DNA of 46,389 bases from Chlamydiota bacterium (lineage in GTDB: Bacteria > Chlamydiota > Chlamydiia > Chlamydiales > Parachlamydiaceae). A program made the translations under genes and the position numbers. The notes beneath the pieces were generated by a model. It worked only from the letters and a program-made list of their open reading frames with translations. It made no database searches and was not told the DNA's origin. Below, piece by piece: positions 9,242 through 18,605 of the stretch. The DNA lies in contig JABDFJ010000013.1 in assembly GCA_013286645.1 (NCBI GenBank), positions 1-46,389 of the forward strand. The letters run 5' to 3'. Positions within the stretch are counted from its first letter, which is position 1. Each line of letters begins with the position of its first letter.

Positions 9242-10659
9242 AAAAAAAATTAAGTCTTCTAGCGATGTCATTACTGTCAGGATGCCTTCAAGTTGGCCCT
9301 GACTTCAAATCACCAGCTGTATCTACTCAAGAAGCATGGACAGAACAAGCACCTCAACTTACAAATAACCAAGATATCGAAATCGGCTCATGGTGGAATA
9401 ATTTCCAAGATGAAACATTGAATACCTTAATTGAATATGCTCTGCAAGAAAACTACACATTAGAAGCCGCGGCATACAGAATAATTGCGGCTCGGGCAAA
9501 TTTAGGATTTGCTATTGGAGAGTACTTTCCTCAAACGCAACAAGCAGAAGGCTCTTTCCTAAGAACACACATCAGTGCAAATGCTCCAAATACTTTAGGG
9601 ATAGATCGTCAATTTGGAGATGGCATTTTGGGCATGCGGGTGATTTGGGAATTAGATTTTTGGGGACGCTTCTATCGTGGCGTTCAATTAGCATATGGAG
9701 AATATGCTGCCACTCAAAATGATTATCGCGATGTTCAAAGACTACTTATTTCAGATATCGTTTTGGCCTATGTTCAATATAAAACTTTTCAAAATAGAAT
9801 AGAAATTCTTGAACGGAATATTGCAGCTCAATATCGCAGTGTTGAAATTGCTAAAGTGCGCTGGGAGGAAGGGTATGAATCAGAGCTGGATTATGCTCAA
9901 GCGGTCACTTTATGGAAAGAAACTCAAGCCCAACAAACAAGCTTAAGAATAGAACTGAAGCGCACACTGACGAGTATTGCAGTTCTTGTGGGATTGACCC
10001 CAGAGGAATTTGGTTGTCAATTTACAATAGATTCAAATCCTATTCATATTCCTATGGCTGCCTCGATTGGATACCCAGCAGAAGTCCTTTACCAACGTCC
10101 CGACTTGCGACGGAGCTTAGATCTTTTGTTTTCACAAAATGCTCGCATAGGAATAGCTATAAGCGACCTACTTCCTCGTATTTCATTTACAGGGTTTCTA
10201 GGATTGGAATGTGCTACTGATTGCCATACTACTGCTAACCTATTTAGCAAGCATCTTTTCAGTCGCAGTAGCCTTACATTTTTCTATGGGCCAGATTTCG
10301 CTTGGCCGATTTTAAACTACGGTCGATTAGAAAATCGAGTCAAGGAACAGTATGCTCTACTTAATCAAGGAATCGCCCAATATCGCAATCAAGTCTTAGA
10401 GGCTTATAAAGAAGTGGAAGATTCTTTAACGTTCTTTGTAAAATCAATAGAAGAGACTTCAGATTTAGAACAAAGTTGTAAACATGCAAAAAGATCTGTA
10501 GATATCTCCATGCTGCAGTATCAAGAAGGCTTGGCAGACTACACACGAGTCTTGAATTCTTTACAGCTTCAAGTGGCTGCCGAAGATGCCATGGCTCAGG
10601 CCATGGGAAATATTGGCCTTGCCTATGCAAATATTTTCAAATCATTTGGCACTTTCTAA
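9238..10659 (+). CDS. Outer-membrane efflux factor (TolC/NodT family) lipoprotein
   Basis: This 473-residue protein completes the tripartite RND system. The start at 9238 is chosen over an upstream in-frame ATG at 9112 inside the pump gene because GAGGAGGGGG directly precedes it and it gives a lipoprotein signal (LLSGC, Cys16). Two repeated outer-membrane-efflux domains follow (about 60-245 and 270-465), with the typical motifs NLGFAIGEYFPQ, WELDFWGRF, YQRPDLRRS and YKEVEDSL. It forms the trimeric outer-membrane channel with a periplasmic alpha-barrel. Only 10 bases separate its stop from the convergent barrel gene, and no strong hairpin terminator is visible between them. Confidence 0.93.
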   Translation: MKKKLSLLAMSLLSGCLQVGPDFKSPAVSTQEAWTEQAPQLTNNQDIEIGSWWNNFQDETLNTLIEYALQENYTLEAAAYRIIAARANLGFAIGEYFPQTQQAEGSFLRTHISANAPNTLGIDRQFGDGILGMRVIWELDFWGRFYRGVQLAYGEYAATQNDYRDVQRLLISDIVLAYVQYKTFQNRIEILERNIAAQYRSVEIAKVRWEEGYESELDYAQAVTLWKETQAQQTSLRIELKRTLTSIAVLVGLTPEEFGCQFTIDSNPIHIPMAASIGYPAEVLYQRPDLRRSLDLLFSQNARIGIAISDLLPRISFTGFLGLECATDCHTTANLFSKHLFSRSSLTFFYGPDFAWPILNYGRLENRVKEQYALLNQGIAQYRNQVLEAYKEVEDSLTFFVKSIEETSDLEQSCKHAKRSVDISMLQYQEGLADYTRVLNSLQLQVAAEDAMAQAMGNIGLAYANIFKSFGTF

Positions 10660-10669
10660 AACACTTGTC

Positions 10670-11326
10670 CTACCTTAAGAAGCCAAATTTGTATGTGAGT
10701 CCAACTCCAACAGAGTTGTTATAGAAATGATGGCCCCCTTGATGGAATTTGTATTCCAAAGCAATCTCTGTATTGCAGAAGATCGGATAGGCAAAGCCTG
10801 CCATCGCTTGCCAAGAAAAATGGTTCCACTTTTGGCTCAGAACAACCCGAGAATTAGAGGAATGCAGTTGTTGGAAATCATAACCTATGCCAGCACCAAA
10901 ATAAGGTTGGATATTCCAAAACGCACACCCCCATGAGGATAAAGGCAAATCCCATAATAGGTTGGCCATATACGAGGATGCTTGGAAATGGCCACGTGTG
11001 GAAGAGCCTTCTCCATAGAAATGGATTTTGTCTATCGCATTTCTTCTGTAAGCATATTCAGCTTCCAAACGCAATCCATAATGCCAACAGTAACCCAGAG
11101 AACCAGCAACGACATAGCCTGTCTGATAGGAGGCTTCATTGTCGTCGATTGAAGTGCTTTGTAAGAAATTATCACCGCCAAAAAATTTGGCATAAAAATT
11201 CGTTTTGTCAACACAGCAATTGTCAGCATAACAGCAGCTGTCATTATAATACCATGCTTGAGCTTGTGCATCAGCCACTGTAAAAAGTAAGAGGGACATT
11301 AAAAAAGCTAGAATATTTTTTTTCAT
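10670..11326 (-). CDS. Exported small outer-membrane beta-barrel protein
   Basis: This is a 218-residue protein. The signal peptide ends near ADAQAQA (about residue 24) and is followed by a Cys-rich stretch (SCCYADNCCVDK, about 30-41). Alternating amphipathic strands come next (FYAKFFGG, TGYVVAGSLGYCW, LRLEAEYAYRR, NIQPYFGAGIGYDF, TEIALEYKFH), ending in GVGLTYKFGFLR, a C-terminal strand like OmpA/Opa-type eight-stranded barrels. The paired cysteines near the N-terminus could form intermolecular disulfides, as in chlamydial cysteine-rich outer-membrane proteins, but that is inference. It is a single gene, convergent with the RND operon and just downstream of the GMC oxidoreductase gene on the same strand. 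Confidence 0.78.
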   Translation of the reverse strand: MKKNILAFLMSLLLFTVADAQAQAWYYNDSCCYADNCCVDKTNFYAKFFGGDNFLQSTSIDDNEASYQTGYVVAGSLGYCWHYGLRLEAEYAYRRNAIDKIHFYGEGSSTRGHFQASSYMANLLWDLPLSSWGCAFWNIQPYFGAGIGYDFQQLHSSNSRVVLSQKWNHFSWQAMAGFAYPIFCNTEIALEYKFHQGGHHFYNNSVGVGLTYKFGFLR

Positions 11327-11349
11327 ATTAATGATCTCATTGTAATTTT

Positions 11350-13080
11350 CTATTCGCTCAAGACACGTTTTAAAATTTCACTAGTCCGCAATCCGATCAT
11401 CATCGCTGGTGCTGTAGTATTAATATCAGGAATTACAGGACAGATGGAGTTGTCCGCCACAAAAACGTTCTTTGTACCATACACACGTGTGTCACCATCG
11501 ACCACCCCTCCAGCATTCAGAGGAGCCATTTTGCAGTGCGATACAAAGTGGTGTATATCCAATGAAAGATTGCTATTATTTTTCACGTACTGCTCAATGA
11601 ATGCGTCGATTTTAAAGTCAGTTATGACGAGAATGTTAATTGGATCAGTGACAATGGGTCTAAAGTAAGGGAACGGGTACATGCCTTTTAGTTCATCGAG
11701 TAGAGCTTTGACATAGACCTTGAAGGCGCTCTTCATATTTTCCAAGTCGACAAGATTGTTATAAAAGCCGTCGTCTGCTGCAGCTATTTGGAATGAGTTG
11801 TCACTTTGGATGGTAACACTTCCCTCACTCACCGGGTTCAAAAGATTAAACCCAACGGCTACTAACGGAGGAGTAGTTGGAATGAATTCAAATAACATCT
11901 GGATCATGCGGGGATCGCTGGCACTCCCACCCACTACTGGCAAGTAGACATTATGGATGGTAAAGGCATAGGGCGCTCCAGCAGGTACCCCAATCAGCGC
12001 AGGATCTGCGGCCAGATTGAAAAAAATGAGCGGATGGTTTTGGAGATGTTTGCCGACGTTTTCATTGATGAAAACGGGCTTGATTCCTGCGTTTCTGAGC
12101 GCTTCAGCGGGTCCTATGCCCGAAAGTTGGAGCAACTTGCTGCTGTTGATGCCGCTGGCCAAAACAACAGCTTTGCGTGCTTTGGCTTCGAAGATTTTAC
12201 CATCCTTGGCATATTTTACTTTTTTGGCCCGCCCATGCTTGTCGAACACGATTTTTACAGCTACCGATTCAAAGAGCATAAACAGTTTGTGTCCATTCAC
12301 CCCTTGACCTTCTGGCGTCATGACCGCGCTATTTAAAAATGCTGTCGCGCTGCTCACACGTTTGGTACCTGTAGGATCAATAAACCATTGAGCACGTGGG
12401 TCGATGCAATTCTCCACGCTCGGATCATTATAATCGGTCACTACTGGAATATCAGGAAAAGCTTGCATTGTTGCTGGCAATAGCACTTGCGAGGTAATTT
12501 GTGACACGGTCGGTGTCTGGAGCACATTGACGGGTCCGCCGACTCCGCGTGCCCCTGGAGTGATGGTCAAGCCTTGGTAGTTTTCCAGCGCATTGAAGGT
12601 AGCTAGAATATTGTCTAGGCTCCAATTGCTGCTGCCAGAAATTCCTTCCCAACGCGAGTAAACGGCGTTGGACCCACGACCGTAGTATAAGCCGTTAATC
12701 GATGAACCACCGCCCAATAGCATGCCTGTGGTCCAATCACTTGTGCGTCCATTGAGTCCTGCCATTGGTAGGGTTTGGTTCCATCCTGGCCAGAAATATT
12801 GAGGTTTTCCTGTGCCCGCCAAGAGAAATGCGGGGAGACCCACCGCTTCGATGGCAGGATCATTGGTTAAATTTGGCCCTCCCTCTATGCCTATGACGGA
12901 AAAGCGCCCATTCTCTGATAGTTGGTTCATCAATACGCAGCCTGCCGCTCCACCGCCTATCACGATGATATCGGCTTCAAGCTTGTTTCCGGACATTTTA
13001 CAGCGGTATGGTGAAGATGAATTGCCAAAAAGATTGGCTGTAGCAATTACTAGAGCGAGGGTAAGAAACTTAATTTTCAT
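11350..13080 (-). CDS. Exported GMC-family FAD oxidoreductase
   Basis: This is a 576-residue member of the glucose-methanol-choline oxidoreductase family. The start at 13080 has GGAGG eight bases upstream; an in-frame upstream start at 13110 lacks this. It creates a signal peptide (residues 1 to about 19). The FAD fold begins IIVIGGGAAG (GxGxxG at 42-47), followed by IEGGPN and the GMC signature around GGGSSINGLYYGRGSN. The C-terminus keeps a His near LDIHHFVSH and NVFVADNSICP, then DINTTAPAMMIG with the conserved Asn. Most bacterial GMC enzymes are cytoplasmic or Tat-exported; this one has a plain Sec-type leader without an RR motif. Its alcohol substrate is unknown. It is followed after 23 bases by the barrel protein gene on the same strand. 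Confidence 0.9.
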   Translation of the reverse strand: MKIKFLTLALVIATANLFGNSSSPYRCKMSGNKLEADIIVIGGGAAGCVLMNQLSENGRFSVIGIEGGPNLTNDPAIEAVGLPAFLLAGTGKPQYFWPGWNQTLPMAGLNGRTSDWTTGMLLGGGSSINGLYYGRGSNAVYSRWEGISGSSNWSLDNILATFNALENYQGLTITPGARGVGGPVNVLQTPTVSQITSQVLLPATMQAFPDIPVVTDYNDPSVENCIDPRAQWFIDPTGTKRVSSATAFLNSAVMTPEGQGVNGHKLFMLFESVAVKIVFDKHGRAKKVKYAKDGKIFEAKARKAVVLASGINSSKLLQLSGIGPAEALRNAGIKPVFINENVGKHLQNHPLIFFNLAADPALIGVPAGAPYAFTIHNVYLPVVGGSASDPRMIQMLFEFIPTTPPLVAVGFNLLNPVSEGSVTIQSDNSFQIAAADDGFYNNLVDLENMKSAFKVYVKALLDELKGMYPFPYFRPIVTDPINILVITDFKIDAFIEQYVKNNSNLSLDIHHFVSHCKMAPLNAGGVVDGDTRVYGTKNVFVADNSICPVIPDINTTAPAMMIGLRTSEILKRVLSE

Positions 13081-13142
13081 GGTTGGATCCTCCAAAAAAA
13101 TTACTATCAATAATTAATTTGTTTTTGTCAAAGAAACTGTGT

Positions 13143-13784
13143 TTAATCGGATTTTACCCACCGTAAGCCTGTTAATAGGGAAGGATCAACAAAATTATCG
13201 CGTTGGTAATCTGATTCAAAGAAACCTAATTTGCGATAAAACAAATACCCTTGGGTATTTACCTTTCTAATTAATAGATTAATGGCTTTAACATTGGGAA
13301 ATAATTCTTCAGATCTAATGGCGAAAACAAGATGCGTACCAACGTTCTTTCTCTGATATTCTGGAGAAACTATTAATAAGTTCATGTAAGCTGCATCAGC
13401 TTCATTGGCTTCTAACTCAAATGTAGCCCATCCCGCCAGATTCTCATTTACAAATGCCTGCACCCAATATAAGTTTCCGTGTTTAAAGTGCTCTAATTCT
13501 TCTTTAAAATAATCTTGATAAAACCTTCTGACATCTCCTGTGGACTTAAATTTAGCTGAAAGTTCGGCGAGAGGAACATCTTCATAAGCATCCATAAAAC
13601 TCTTTACTAGAATGTCACAGCTTTGCTTTAAATCGATATCTTTAGCGGATTTTACAACTTCAATGCGAATGGTCTCATGATTATCGTTAGTAAAGATCTG
13701 ATCACACAAAATTGGTGTTGAAACGAGAGATAAAATGAGATAGAACCAGCTTTTGTGAAAGAATTTCGACTTTATTTGGTCCAT
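13143..13784 (-). CDS. GNAT-family acetyltransferase with an N-terminal signal peptide
   Basis: This is a 213-residue protein. The start at 13784 is supported by AAGGAG at about six bases; longer in-frame starts reach 13892. The N-terminus (SWFYLILSLVSTPILCDQ, about 12-29) is a signal peptide or membrane anchor. The rest is a GNAT fold: a long N-terminal helix pair, WVQAFVNENLAGWATFELE, the acetyl-CoA strand AAYMNLLIVSPEYQRKNVGTHL (motif A, Q-R-x-x-V-G) and FYRKLGFFESDY at the C-terminus. Acetyl-CoA is not expected in the periplasm. The leader therefore suggests transfer to the host or an enzyme now used in a vacuole or host cell; that is inference. The gene diverges from the DoxX-like gene. 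Confidence 0.82.
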   Translation of the reverse strand: MDQIKSKFFHKSWFYLILSLVSTPILCDQIFTNDNHETIRIEVVKSAKDIDLKQSCDILVKSFMDAYEDVPLAELSAKFKSTGDVRRFYQDYFKEELEHFKHGNLYWVQAFVNENLAGWATFELEANEADAAYMNLLIVSPEYQRKNVGTHLVFAIRSEELFPNVKAINLLIRKVNTQGYLFYRKLGFFESDYQRDNFVDPSLLTGLRWVKSD

Positions 13785-13905
13785 AATAACTCCTTGCTGG
13801 TTCACATCATCCATCAATAATTTCATTTTTAGATAGATTAAATAATCTTTTACATTAAATACACAGTTTTTTAAGGTGCTGTTAAGTCGCAAAAAAGGGG
13901 ATTTT

Positions 13906-14313
13906 ATGGTCGCGTCAAATGAGATGATTACATCACAAAAAGAGAATTGTAAAGGACCATGCTTTCAAGCCTATCAAATTTTACATTTTGCATTCGCAGT
14001 GGCTCCTGTCATCGCAGGCCTGGATAAATTCTTTAATTTGTTGACGAATTGGGGACAATATCTAGCAGCGCCCTTCAATTATTTGGGGGACACACATATC
14101 ACCATGATGGCTGTGGGAGTGATTGAGATCGTCGCAGGTATTGGCGTTTGGTTAAAACCAAAATTCTTTGCTTACATCATCGTGCTTTGGTTATTAGGTA
14201 GCATCCTCAATTTATTACTTCTGCATAACTTCTATGACATTGCTCTAAGAGATTTAGGTCTAATGCTCGGAGCTTTAGCTTTAACGCGCTTAAGTCACAA
14301 ATATGATGTTTGA
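13906..14313 (+). CDS. DoxX-like integral membrane protein
   Basis: This is a 135-residue protein. The ATG at 13906 is chosen because AAAAGGGG precedes it; a GTG at 13876 is in frame but has no ribosome site. Four membrane segments are visible: ILHFAFAVAPVIAGLDKFFNLL, ITMMAVGVIEIVAGIGVWL, FFAYIIVLWLLGSILNLLL and IALRDLGLMLGALALTRL. GLDKFFN in TM1 and IEIVAGIG in TM2 are typical of the DoxX/DUF417-like four-helix family, often tied to redox or thiosulfate metabolism but with no firm function. The gene is followed 24 bases later by an outer-membrane protein gene, so the two may share a transcript. Confidence 0.78.
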   Translation: MVASNEMITSQKENCKGPCFQAYQILHFAFAVAPVIAGLDKFFNLLTNWGQYLAAPFNYLGDTHITMMAVGVIEIVAGIGVWLKPKFFAYIIVLWLLGSILNLLLLHNFYDIALRDLGLMLGALALTRLSHKYDV

Positions 14314-14337
14314 AAGTTAAATCCTAGGAAATTCCAT

Positions 14338-15069
14338 ATGAAATCCTCTTTTTGTTACAAAGCATTGATCATTGTTCTTGGTGCCGTGGCAAGCTTAAAT
14401 CCGCTCACAATTCTAGCTGGTGATTGTGGTGGACCAGTTCTGCAGGTTGGTTGGTTTGCAGCCACGTCAGGAAAATCACACCATGTGAATATTGAAGGAC
14501 TGATTGGGGATGATTTTCATGTGCATAAATCCTCAGCTCAAAATTTTCTGGTGGGAGCCGGATATTACTTTTATGGGCTCGATATCGCTCAAACGAGCCT
14601 ATTATATGGGGTCAATGCTTTTTATTTGGCGCCCACAAAAGTAAAAGGTGATGTCGTCCAGGAGGGATTATTTACCAATCTGGCTTACCACTATACTAGA
14701 ACGAACTACCCCATCTATGTATCAGCCAAAGCGCTGATTCATTGTAATCCATGTAACGACATTGTCATAGATTTAGGCATTGGTCCTAATATTGTGAACA
14801 CTAAAGGTTTTAAAGAGCGATCTCTGGATGGAGGAATCACTATTCCTGATGCGCATCTGTTTTCAGGCAAAAGCATGGTCACATTCAGTGCTACAGCAGG
14901 TTTGGGATGGCGCATTAATGAAATCTTGGGAAATTTTTCCCTTGAATTGGATTACCGTTTTTTCTACTTAGGCCAAGGCGAGCTTAAAAGAAATAATGAT
15001 CAATTAAGAAACACTTTACGCACCGGGAATAGTTATGGCAATGCACTCTTTGTTTCGATCTCCATGTAA
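14338..15069 (+). CDS. Exported outer-membrane protein (barrel-like)
   Basis: This is a 243-residue protein with a signal peptide ending near TILAG (residue about 28). It then shows alternating strands typical of a beta-barrel: LQVGWFAATSGKSHHVNIEG, FLVGAGYYFYGLD, LLYGVNAFYLAP, YVSAKALIHCNP, VIDLGIGPNIVN, TFSATAGLGWRIN and SLELDYRFFYLGQGELK. It ends NALFVSISM. It resembles Legionella/chlamydia small outer-membrane proteins, but no specific family name is justified. Its 3' end overlaps the start of the propeller-like protein by 35 bases, so the two genes are likely translated together. Confidence 0.72.
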   Translation: MKSSFCYKALIIVLGAVASLNPLTILAGDCGGPVLQVGWFAATSGKSHHVNIEGLIGDDFHVHKSSAQNFLVGAGYYFYGLDIAQTSLLYGVNAFYLAPTKVKGDVVQEGLFTNLAYHYTRTNYPIYVSAKALIHCNPCNDIVIDLGIGPNIVNTKGFKERSLDGGITIPDAHLFSGKSMVTFSATAGLGWRINEILGNFSLELDYRFFYLGQGELKRNNDQLRNTLRTGNSYGNALFVSISM

Positions 15070-16807
15070 CTTACTTAAAAACTTTATATTTCTGCTCTCT
15101 CTTTGCTTCGTAGGGGATTGCTATGCGGCCAAAGGACTGTTTTTTGATGTTACAGCCACAGGCTCAACCGATCAATTGAACATCATCCTGGCTCTCAATG
15201 GAAAAGGACCCGTGTCGTGTCAAAACTACACAATTAATGCTTTAGATTTAACCATCAAAACAACAATTCCCGATCATCTTTATCCTTTTGCCGGTATTAA
15301 AATCGATAACCCTGGCTATCGGGTGGCAGGTCTCACACCAACGAAAAAGGGGTATTATCTATTTTCTGTGAGTGATAGTAATCCTGCCAATATCTTGATT
15401 CTTGCGCCTAATCCACCCTGGTATCCTTCTTTGGAGGCCTTTGAACATTACGATTCTGGACGTTCTCACGTGTTCCCTGAAGCCACATTTGGAGGGTCGT
15501 ATTCAAGCGAAAACACTGTGCAAACCCTGCGATCGACAACGTTATATCCCTCAGGATATAACATGGCCTATCTTGATCCCAATCAAGCCTTCATTTATGG
15601 TGGGGGCTATGGCGATATATCAGGTTCTATTGGATCATTTATTGCTAGAGTAAATCCTGACACACTTGAACCCATCTGGTATAACCAATTGATTGATACA
15701 AATGTTAATGGTGAGTGGGACTACCCAGGTTCGATGGGCATACTGCAGGATGGATTTCTCTATGTCAGCTATGGATATCGCCTCGCAAAACTTGATGCCA
15801 CAGGGAAGGTGATTAACACGTTAGTCCTGCCAACAGGGGATGCAGAGCCCAAGAATACCTCTTTTAATGGGTTCAACGCCACTGCCGACGGCACCATCGT
15901 GATGAAATCTGTCTATCGTCAGGCAGGATGCTCCATCCAGGGGCCGGATGCCTTGTTAAATTGTCCAGACCCATCAGATGTGCCAGCTTCAATTTTAGTC
16001 TCCGTCGACCCACAAACGATGCAGGTAATTGATAACATCACCTTACCAGCGCCAGTAGGTGCTCGGCCTACGATAAGCACTTTCCAGGGGAAAGATTATG
16101 TTTACTTACTTGAGCCTACCACAGCTATACGGTACGAAGTCAAAAATGGCAAATTCATTTTAGATACCTCGTGGAATCCCGGAACGATCACATTAGATGG
16201 ACAGACCCTTTGCACCTCTTTTGTGGTGATGAACGATTGGGTGGTGGCCCAAACGAATACGCTGCCAGCATCAACAGCTTTGGATGTCATAGCCATCAAT
16301 CAAGGCGATGCCTCAATACAATACAGACTTCAGCCTTTTGCAGGCGATCCCATTCCGCCTTTAGTGGCAGCCGCATTTGCCACCCAGGGACCAGGTGGCG
16401 TGCAAGCGATCAGCTGGGCCCCTATGTCCGTTTCAGCCGATTTTGATAACAATTTGATTTACGCTAGTGATTCTCTACCAGGGGAGATTGCCGCGATCAC
16501 GATCACTTCAAGTGGGCTACAGACCGTTTGGAAAGCGCGTCAAACGACAACGGAATTTACCACTCTCATTGGTCCTCCAGACCGTCGAGTACTCGTGGGA
16601 ACAGATATTCCAGGCATAGAAATCCCAGGCAATAATAGGCATGATTTTGCCGTGTGGCGCAATGCTGCTACTGGTCAAGAGCTTGCACGCTCACCTTTGC
16701 TTCCAGCCATGACACAAGGGACAATGATCCAGCCATATTATAATGGAGACATGTTCTTTGAAGGGCAGTCTGGCACGCTAATTAAGCTAATGCCAAGACC
16801 CCTTTAG
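15035..16807 (+). CDS. Exported beta-propeller-like protein, function unknown
   Basis: This 590-residue protein has a signal peptide (about 1-32, hydrophobic FIFLLSLCFVGDCYA). Repeated strand blocks of about 50-60 residues follow, containing GFLYVSYGYRLAKLDATGKV, GTIVMKSVYRQ, PASILVSVDPQTMQVIDNIT, KDYVYLLEPTTAIRYEVKNG and NLIYASDSLPGEIAAITI. This pattern of 'value, gets displayed, then compared' blades is typical of PQQ/NHL-like propellers. No metal or cofactor site is evident. It starts within the preceding outer-membrane gene. A secreted binding or scaffold role is inferred. Its end meets the convergent aminotransferase gene with a four-base overlap. Confidence 0.72.
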   Translation: MAMHSLFRSPCNLLKNFIFLLSLCFVGDCYAAKGLFFDVTATGSTDQLNIILALNGKGPVSCQNYTINALDLTIKTTIPDHLYPFAGIKIDNPGYRVAGLTPTKKGYYLFSVSDSNPANILILAPNPPWYPSLEAFEHYDSGRSHVFPEATFGGSYSSENTVQTLRSTTLYPSGYNMAYLDPNQAFIYGGGYGDISGSIGSFIARVNPDTLEPIWYNQLIDTNVNGEWDYPGSMGILQDGFLYVSYGYRLAKLDATGKVINTLVLPTGDAEPKNTSFNGFNATADGTIVMKSVYRQAGCSIQGPDALLNCPDPSDVPASILVSVDPQTMQVIDNITLPAPVGARPTISTFQGKDYVYLLEPTTAIRYEVKNGKFILDTSWNPGTITLDGQTLCTSFVVMNDWVVAQTNTLPASTALDVIAINQGDASIQYRLQPFAGDPIPPLVAAAFATQGPGGVQAISWAPMSVSADFDNNLIYASDSLPGEIAAITITSSGLQTVWKARQTTTEFTTLIGPPDRRVLVGTDIPGIEIPGNNRHDFAVWRNAATGQELARSPLLPAMTQGTMIQPYYNGDMFFEGQSGTLIKLMPRPL

Positions 16808-17928
16808 ATGTATGGCGATCGTTGTAAATAAGATTCAAAGCGTTCAAGAATACCTGCCATATTCCTTTTTCCGAAGCCGATGCGGAAGAAATTGCCGGGT
16901 AGATCGAAGACGGAACCTGGCATAATTAAGATGCCTTCAGTACGGACTAACTCCTCAGCAAAAGCTTCCACAGAAATAGGAAGTAACAGTTGTAAGACCG
17001 CCATTGTACCACTCTGAGGGCGAATCCAGGATAAATGCTTGCGATTCCTTTCTATACAGGCATCTAATATTTTTAGATTGTTCAGTATGATGTCTCGATT
17101 GCGTTTTAAAATTTTATCTTTTGCTTTTAATGCCATAATTGCAAGAATCTCACTTGGAGCACTATTGCAAATCGATGTGTAAAGCTTATAAGAACCCGCT
17201 GCTTTTAGAAAATTTGTATCTCGTGCTGCTAACCAACCAATTCTAAGTCCTGCCAGACCAAAGGATTTAGTCATTACATTGAGAGAAATCCCTTTTTCAT
17301 ACACATCAGCAATGGATGGCATGCGTTGATTTTCATCGATTTCTAGGAAACGGTAGACCTCATCGCAGAAAATATAAGCTCCACTTTTTCTAGCAAGTTG
17401 GATCAGTTCATCTAGAGTCTTTTTATCCAACACCGCTCCAGAGGGATTATGGGGGTAGTTGAGAACGAGTAGTTTGGTGTTGGAACGAAAAGCTTTTTTT
17501 ACTTCTGCTAAATCCAGCCGCCATTGGTTTTCAGGCTTGAGTTGAATAGCAGTGATCTCTCCTCCAAAAGACTTTGGTAAGGTAGCAAGAGATTGATAGC
17601 AGGGATCGATAACGATGACATGATCTCCAGGTTCAATCAGCACTCTCATCGTGCAATAGATTCCTTCCTCTGCTCCGGCCAAAGTGAGAATCTCATCAGC
17701 TTTTATTGATACATAAAGACGCGCTATCTCTTGGCGTAGGATTGGATGGCCGGGAGATTCTGTATAACCGAGCGTAAGGGAATGCCATAATTGTTTCGAG
17801 TCCTCATCGGCCATCGCAAGCAGTTCTTGTAAGGTCCAGGTTTCGGCATCAGAGCAACACAGCAAATAAGGAGAGGTGAATTCATATTTTTTCCAGAATT
17901 CTTCCAATTTAAAATCAGGAATCTTCAT
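16804..17928 (-). CDS. PLP-dependent aminotransferase, class I/II
   Basis: This is a 374-residue fold-type I aminotransferase. It shows the substrate-binding opening LGYTESPGHPILRQEIA, the cofactor site LTLAGAEEGIYCTMRVL, the conserved LNYPHNPSGAVLD (Asn binding PLP), YIFCDEVYRFLE (Asp to the pyridine N) and the Schiff-base Lys in MTKSFGLAGLRIGW. The C-terminal RIGFGK carries the carboxylate-binding Arg. The nearest functional types are capreomycidine-synthase-like or aspartate-type aminotransferases, and the substrate is not clear. The start overlaps the stop of the upstream regulator by 14 bases, so regulator and enzyme form one operon. The regulator type (YheO/DauR) suggests control by an amino acid. 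Confidence 0.9.
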   Translation of the reverse strand: MKIPDFKLEEFWKKYEFTSPYLLCCSDAETWTLQELLAMADEDSKQLWHSLTLGYTESPGHPILRQEIARLYVSIKADEILTLAGAEEGIYCTMRVLIEPGDHVIVIDPCYQSLATLPKSFGGEITAIQLKPENQWRLDLAEVKKAFRSNTKLLVLNYPHNPSGAVLDKKTLDELIQLARKSGAYIFCDEVYRFLEIDENQRMPSIADVYEKGISLNVMTKSFGLAGLRIGWLAARDTNFLKAAGSYKLYTSICNSAPSEILAIMALKAKDKILKRNRDIILNNLKILDACIERNRKHLSWIRPQSGTMAVLQLLLPISVEAFAEELVRTEGILIMPGSVFDLPGNFFRIGFGKRNMAGILERFESYLQRSPYI

Positions 17929-18529
17929 GTGTTATCCTCAAGTAATTATAAATTGTAGCGCGTGAAAGATCGAGAACGTCAGCTACGTAAGCTGCAGCAT
18001 TCTTGGCTTTGAAAGCACCGTCTTGATGAAGTGCTTGGATCAAATCGCGTTTTTTGTCTTTGCTCAACATTTTGAGGGTTGTGCCTTCCCTCTGCAAATA
18101 TTCGGAAACATAGAGATTTATCTTTTCTCTCCAGTCATCTTTGAAAAGGACTTCAGACTGTATCTGGACGCTTTGAACACTTGACCACTGTTCCAAAAGA
18201 GAGCGAAATTCTTCCCATTTTGACACATCAAGATTAATGCATAAGAGGCCTATCGGAGCCTTATTTTTAGCTCGAAGTGTAGCTGTCGAGCATTTCATTT
18301 TTCGACCGTCCCAATTCACCTTTGTATAAACCGGAAAAACATCAGGGAGCGTGGTGTAATCGGTGAGCCCTTCAATTAAGGATTCATCCCCTACATTTCT
18401 TTTAGAAAAATTGTTATAAATAGCCGCAATTTTTCCAGTTTTTAGATCGTGGATAACAACTTCGGCATGGGGTTGTAGCAGAGCCGTAATGGCTTGCGCG
18501 ACCGAGAAATATTCTTTTAATGTAGTCAT
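17915..18529 (-). CDS. YheO/DauR-type transcriptional regulator (PAS-like + HTH)
   Basis: This is a 204-residue protein. The start at 18529 has AGAGGTT upstream; an in-frame start at 18610 would run into the repeat element and lacks a ribosome site. Residues about 10-120 form the YheO PAS-like sensor domain (LQPHAEVVIHDLKTGKIAAI, NFSKRNVGDESLIEG, APIGLLCINLDVSKWEEF). Residues about 150-200 form the DauR-type C-terminal HTH (KDKKRDLIQALHQDGAFKAK, AAAYVADVLDLSRATIYNYL). Homologues control D-arginine catabolism (DauR). Here it leads an aminotransferase gene, with which it overlaps. It probably regulates its own operon from the 18530-18838 intergenic region. A large GTCCAT palindrome lies there and could be either an operator array or an unrelated repeat. 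Confidence 0.88.
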   Translation of the reverse strand: MTTLKEYFSVAQAITALLQPHAEVVIHDLKTGKIAAIYNNFSKRNVGDESLIEGLTDYTTLPDVFPVYTKVNWDGRKMKCSTATLRAKNKAPIGLLCINLDVSKWEEFRSLLEQWSSVQSVQIQSEVLFKDDWREKINLYVSEYLQREGTTLKMLSKDKKRDLIQALHQDGAFKAKNAAAYVADVLDLSRATIYNYLRITHEDS

Positions 18530-18605
18530 TTCAACCTCTTTTGCATACAGAATAGTCCAAATTAGACATATTCGTCCATTAAAAATGGTGGAGGTTTTCC
18601 TTGGG

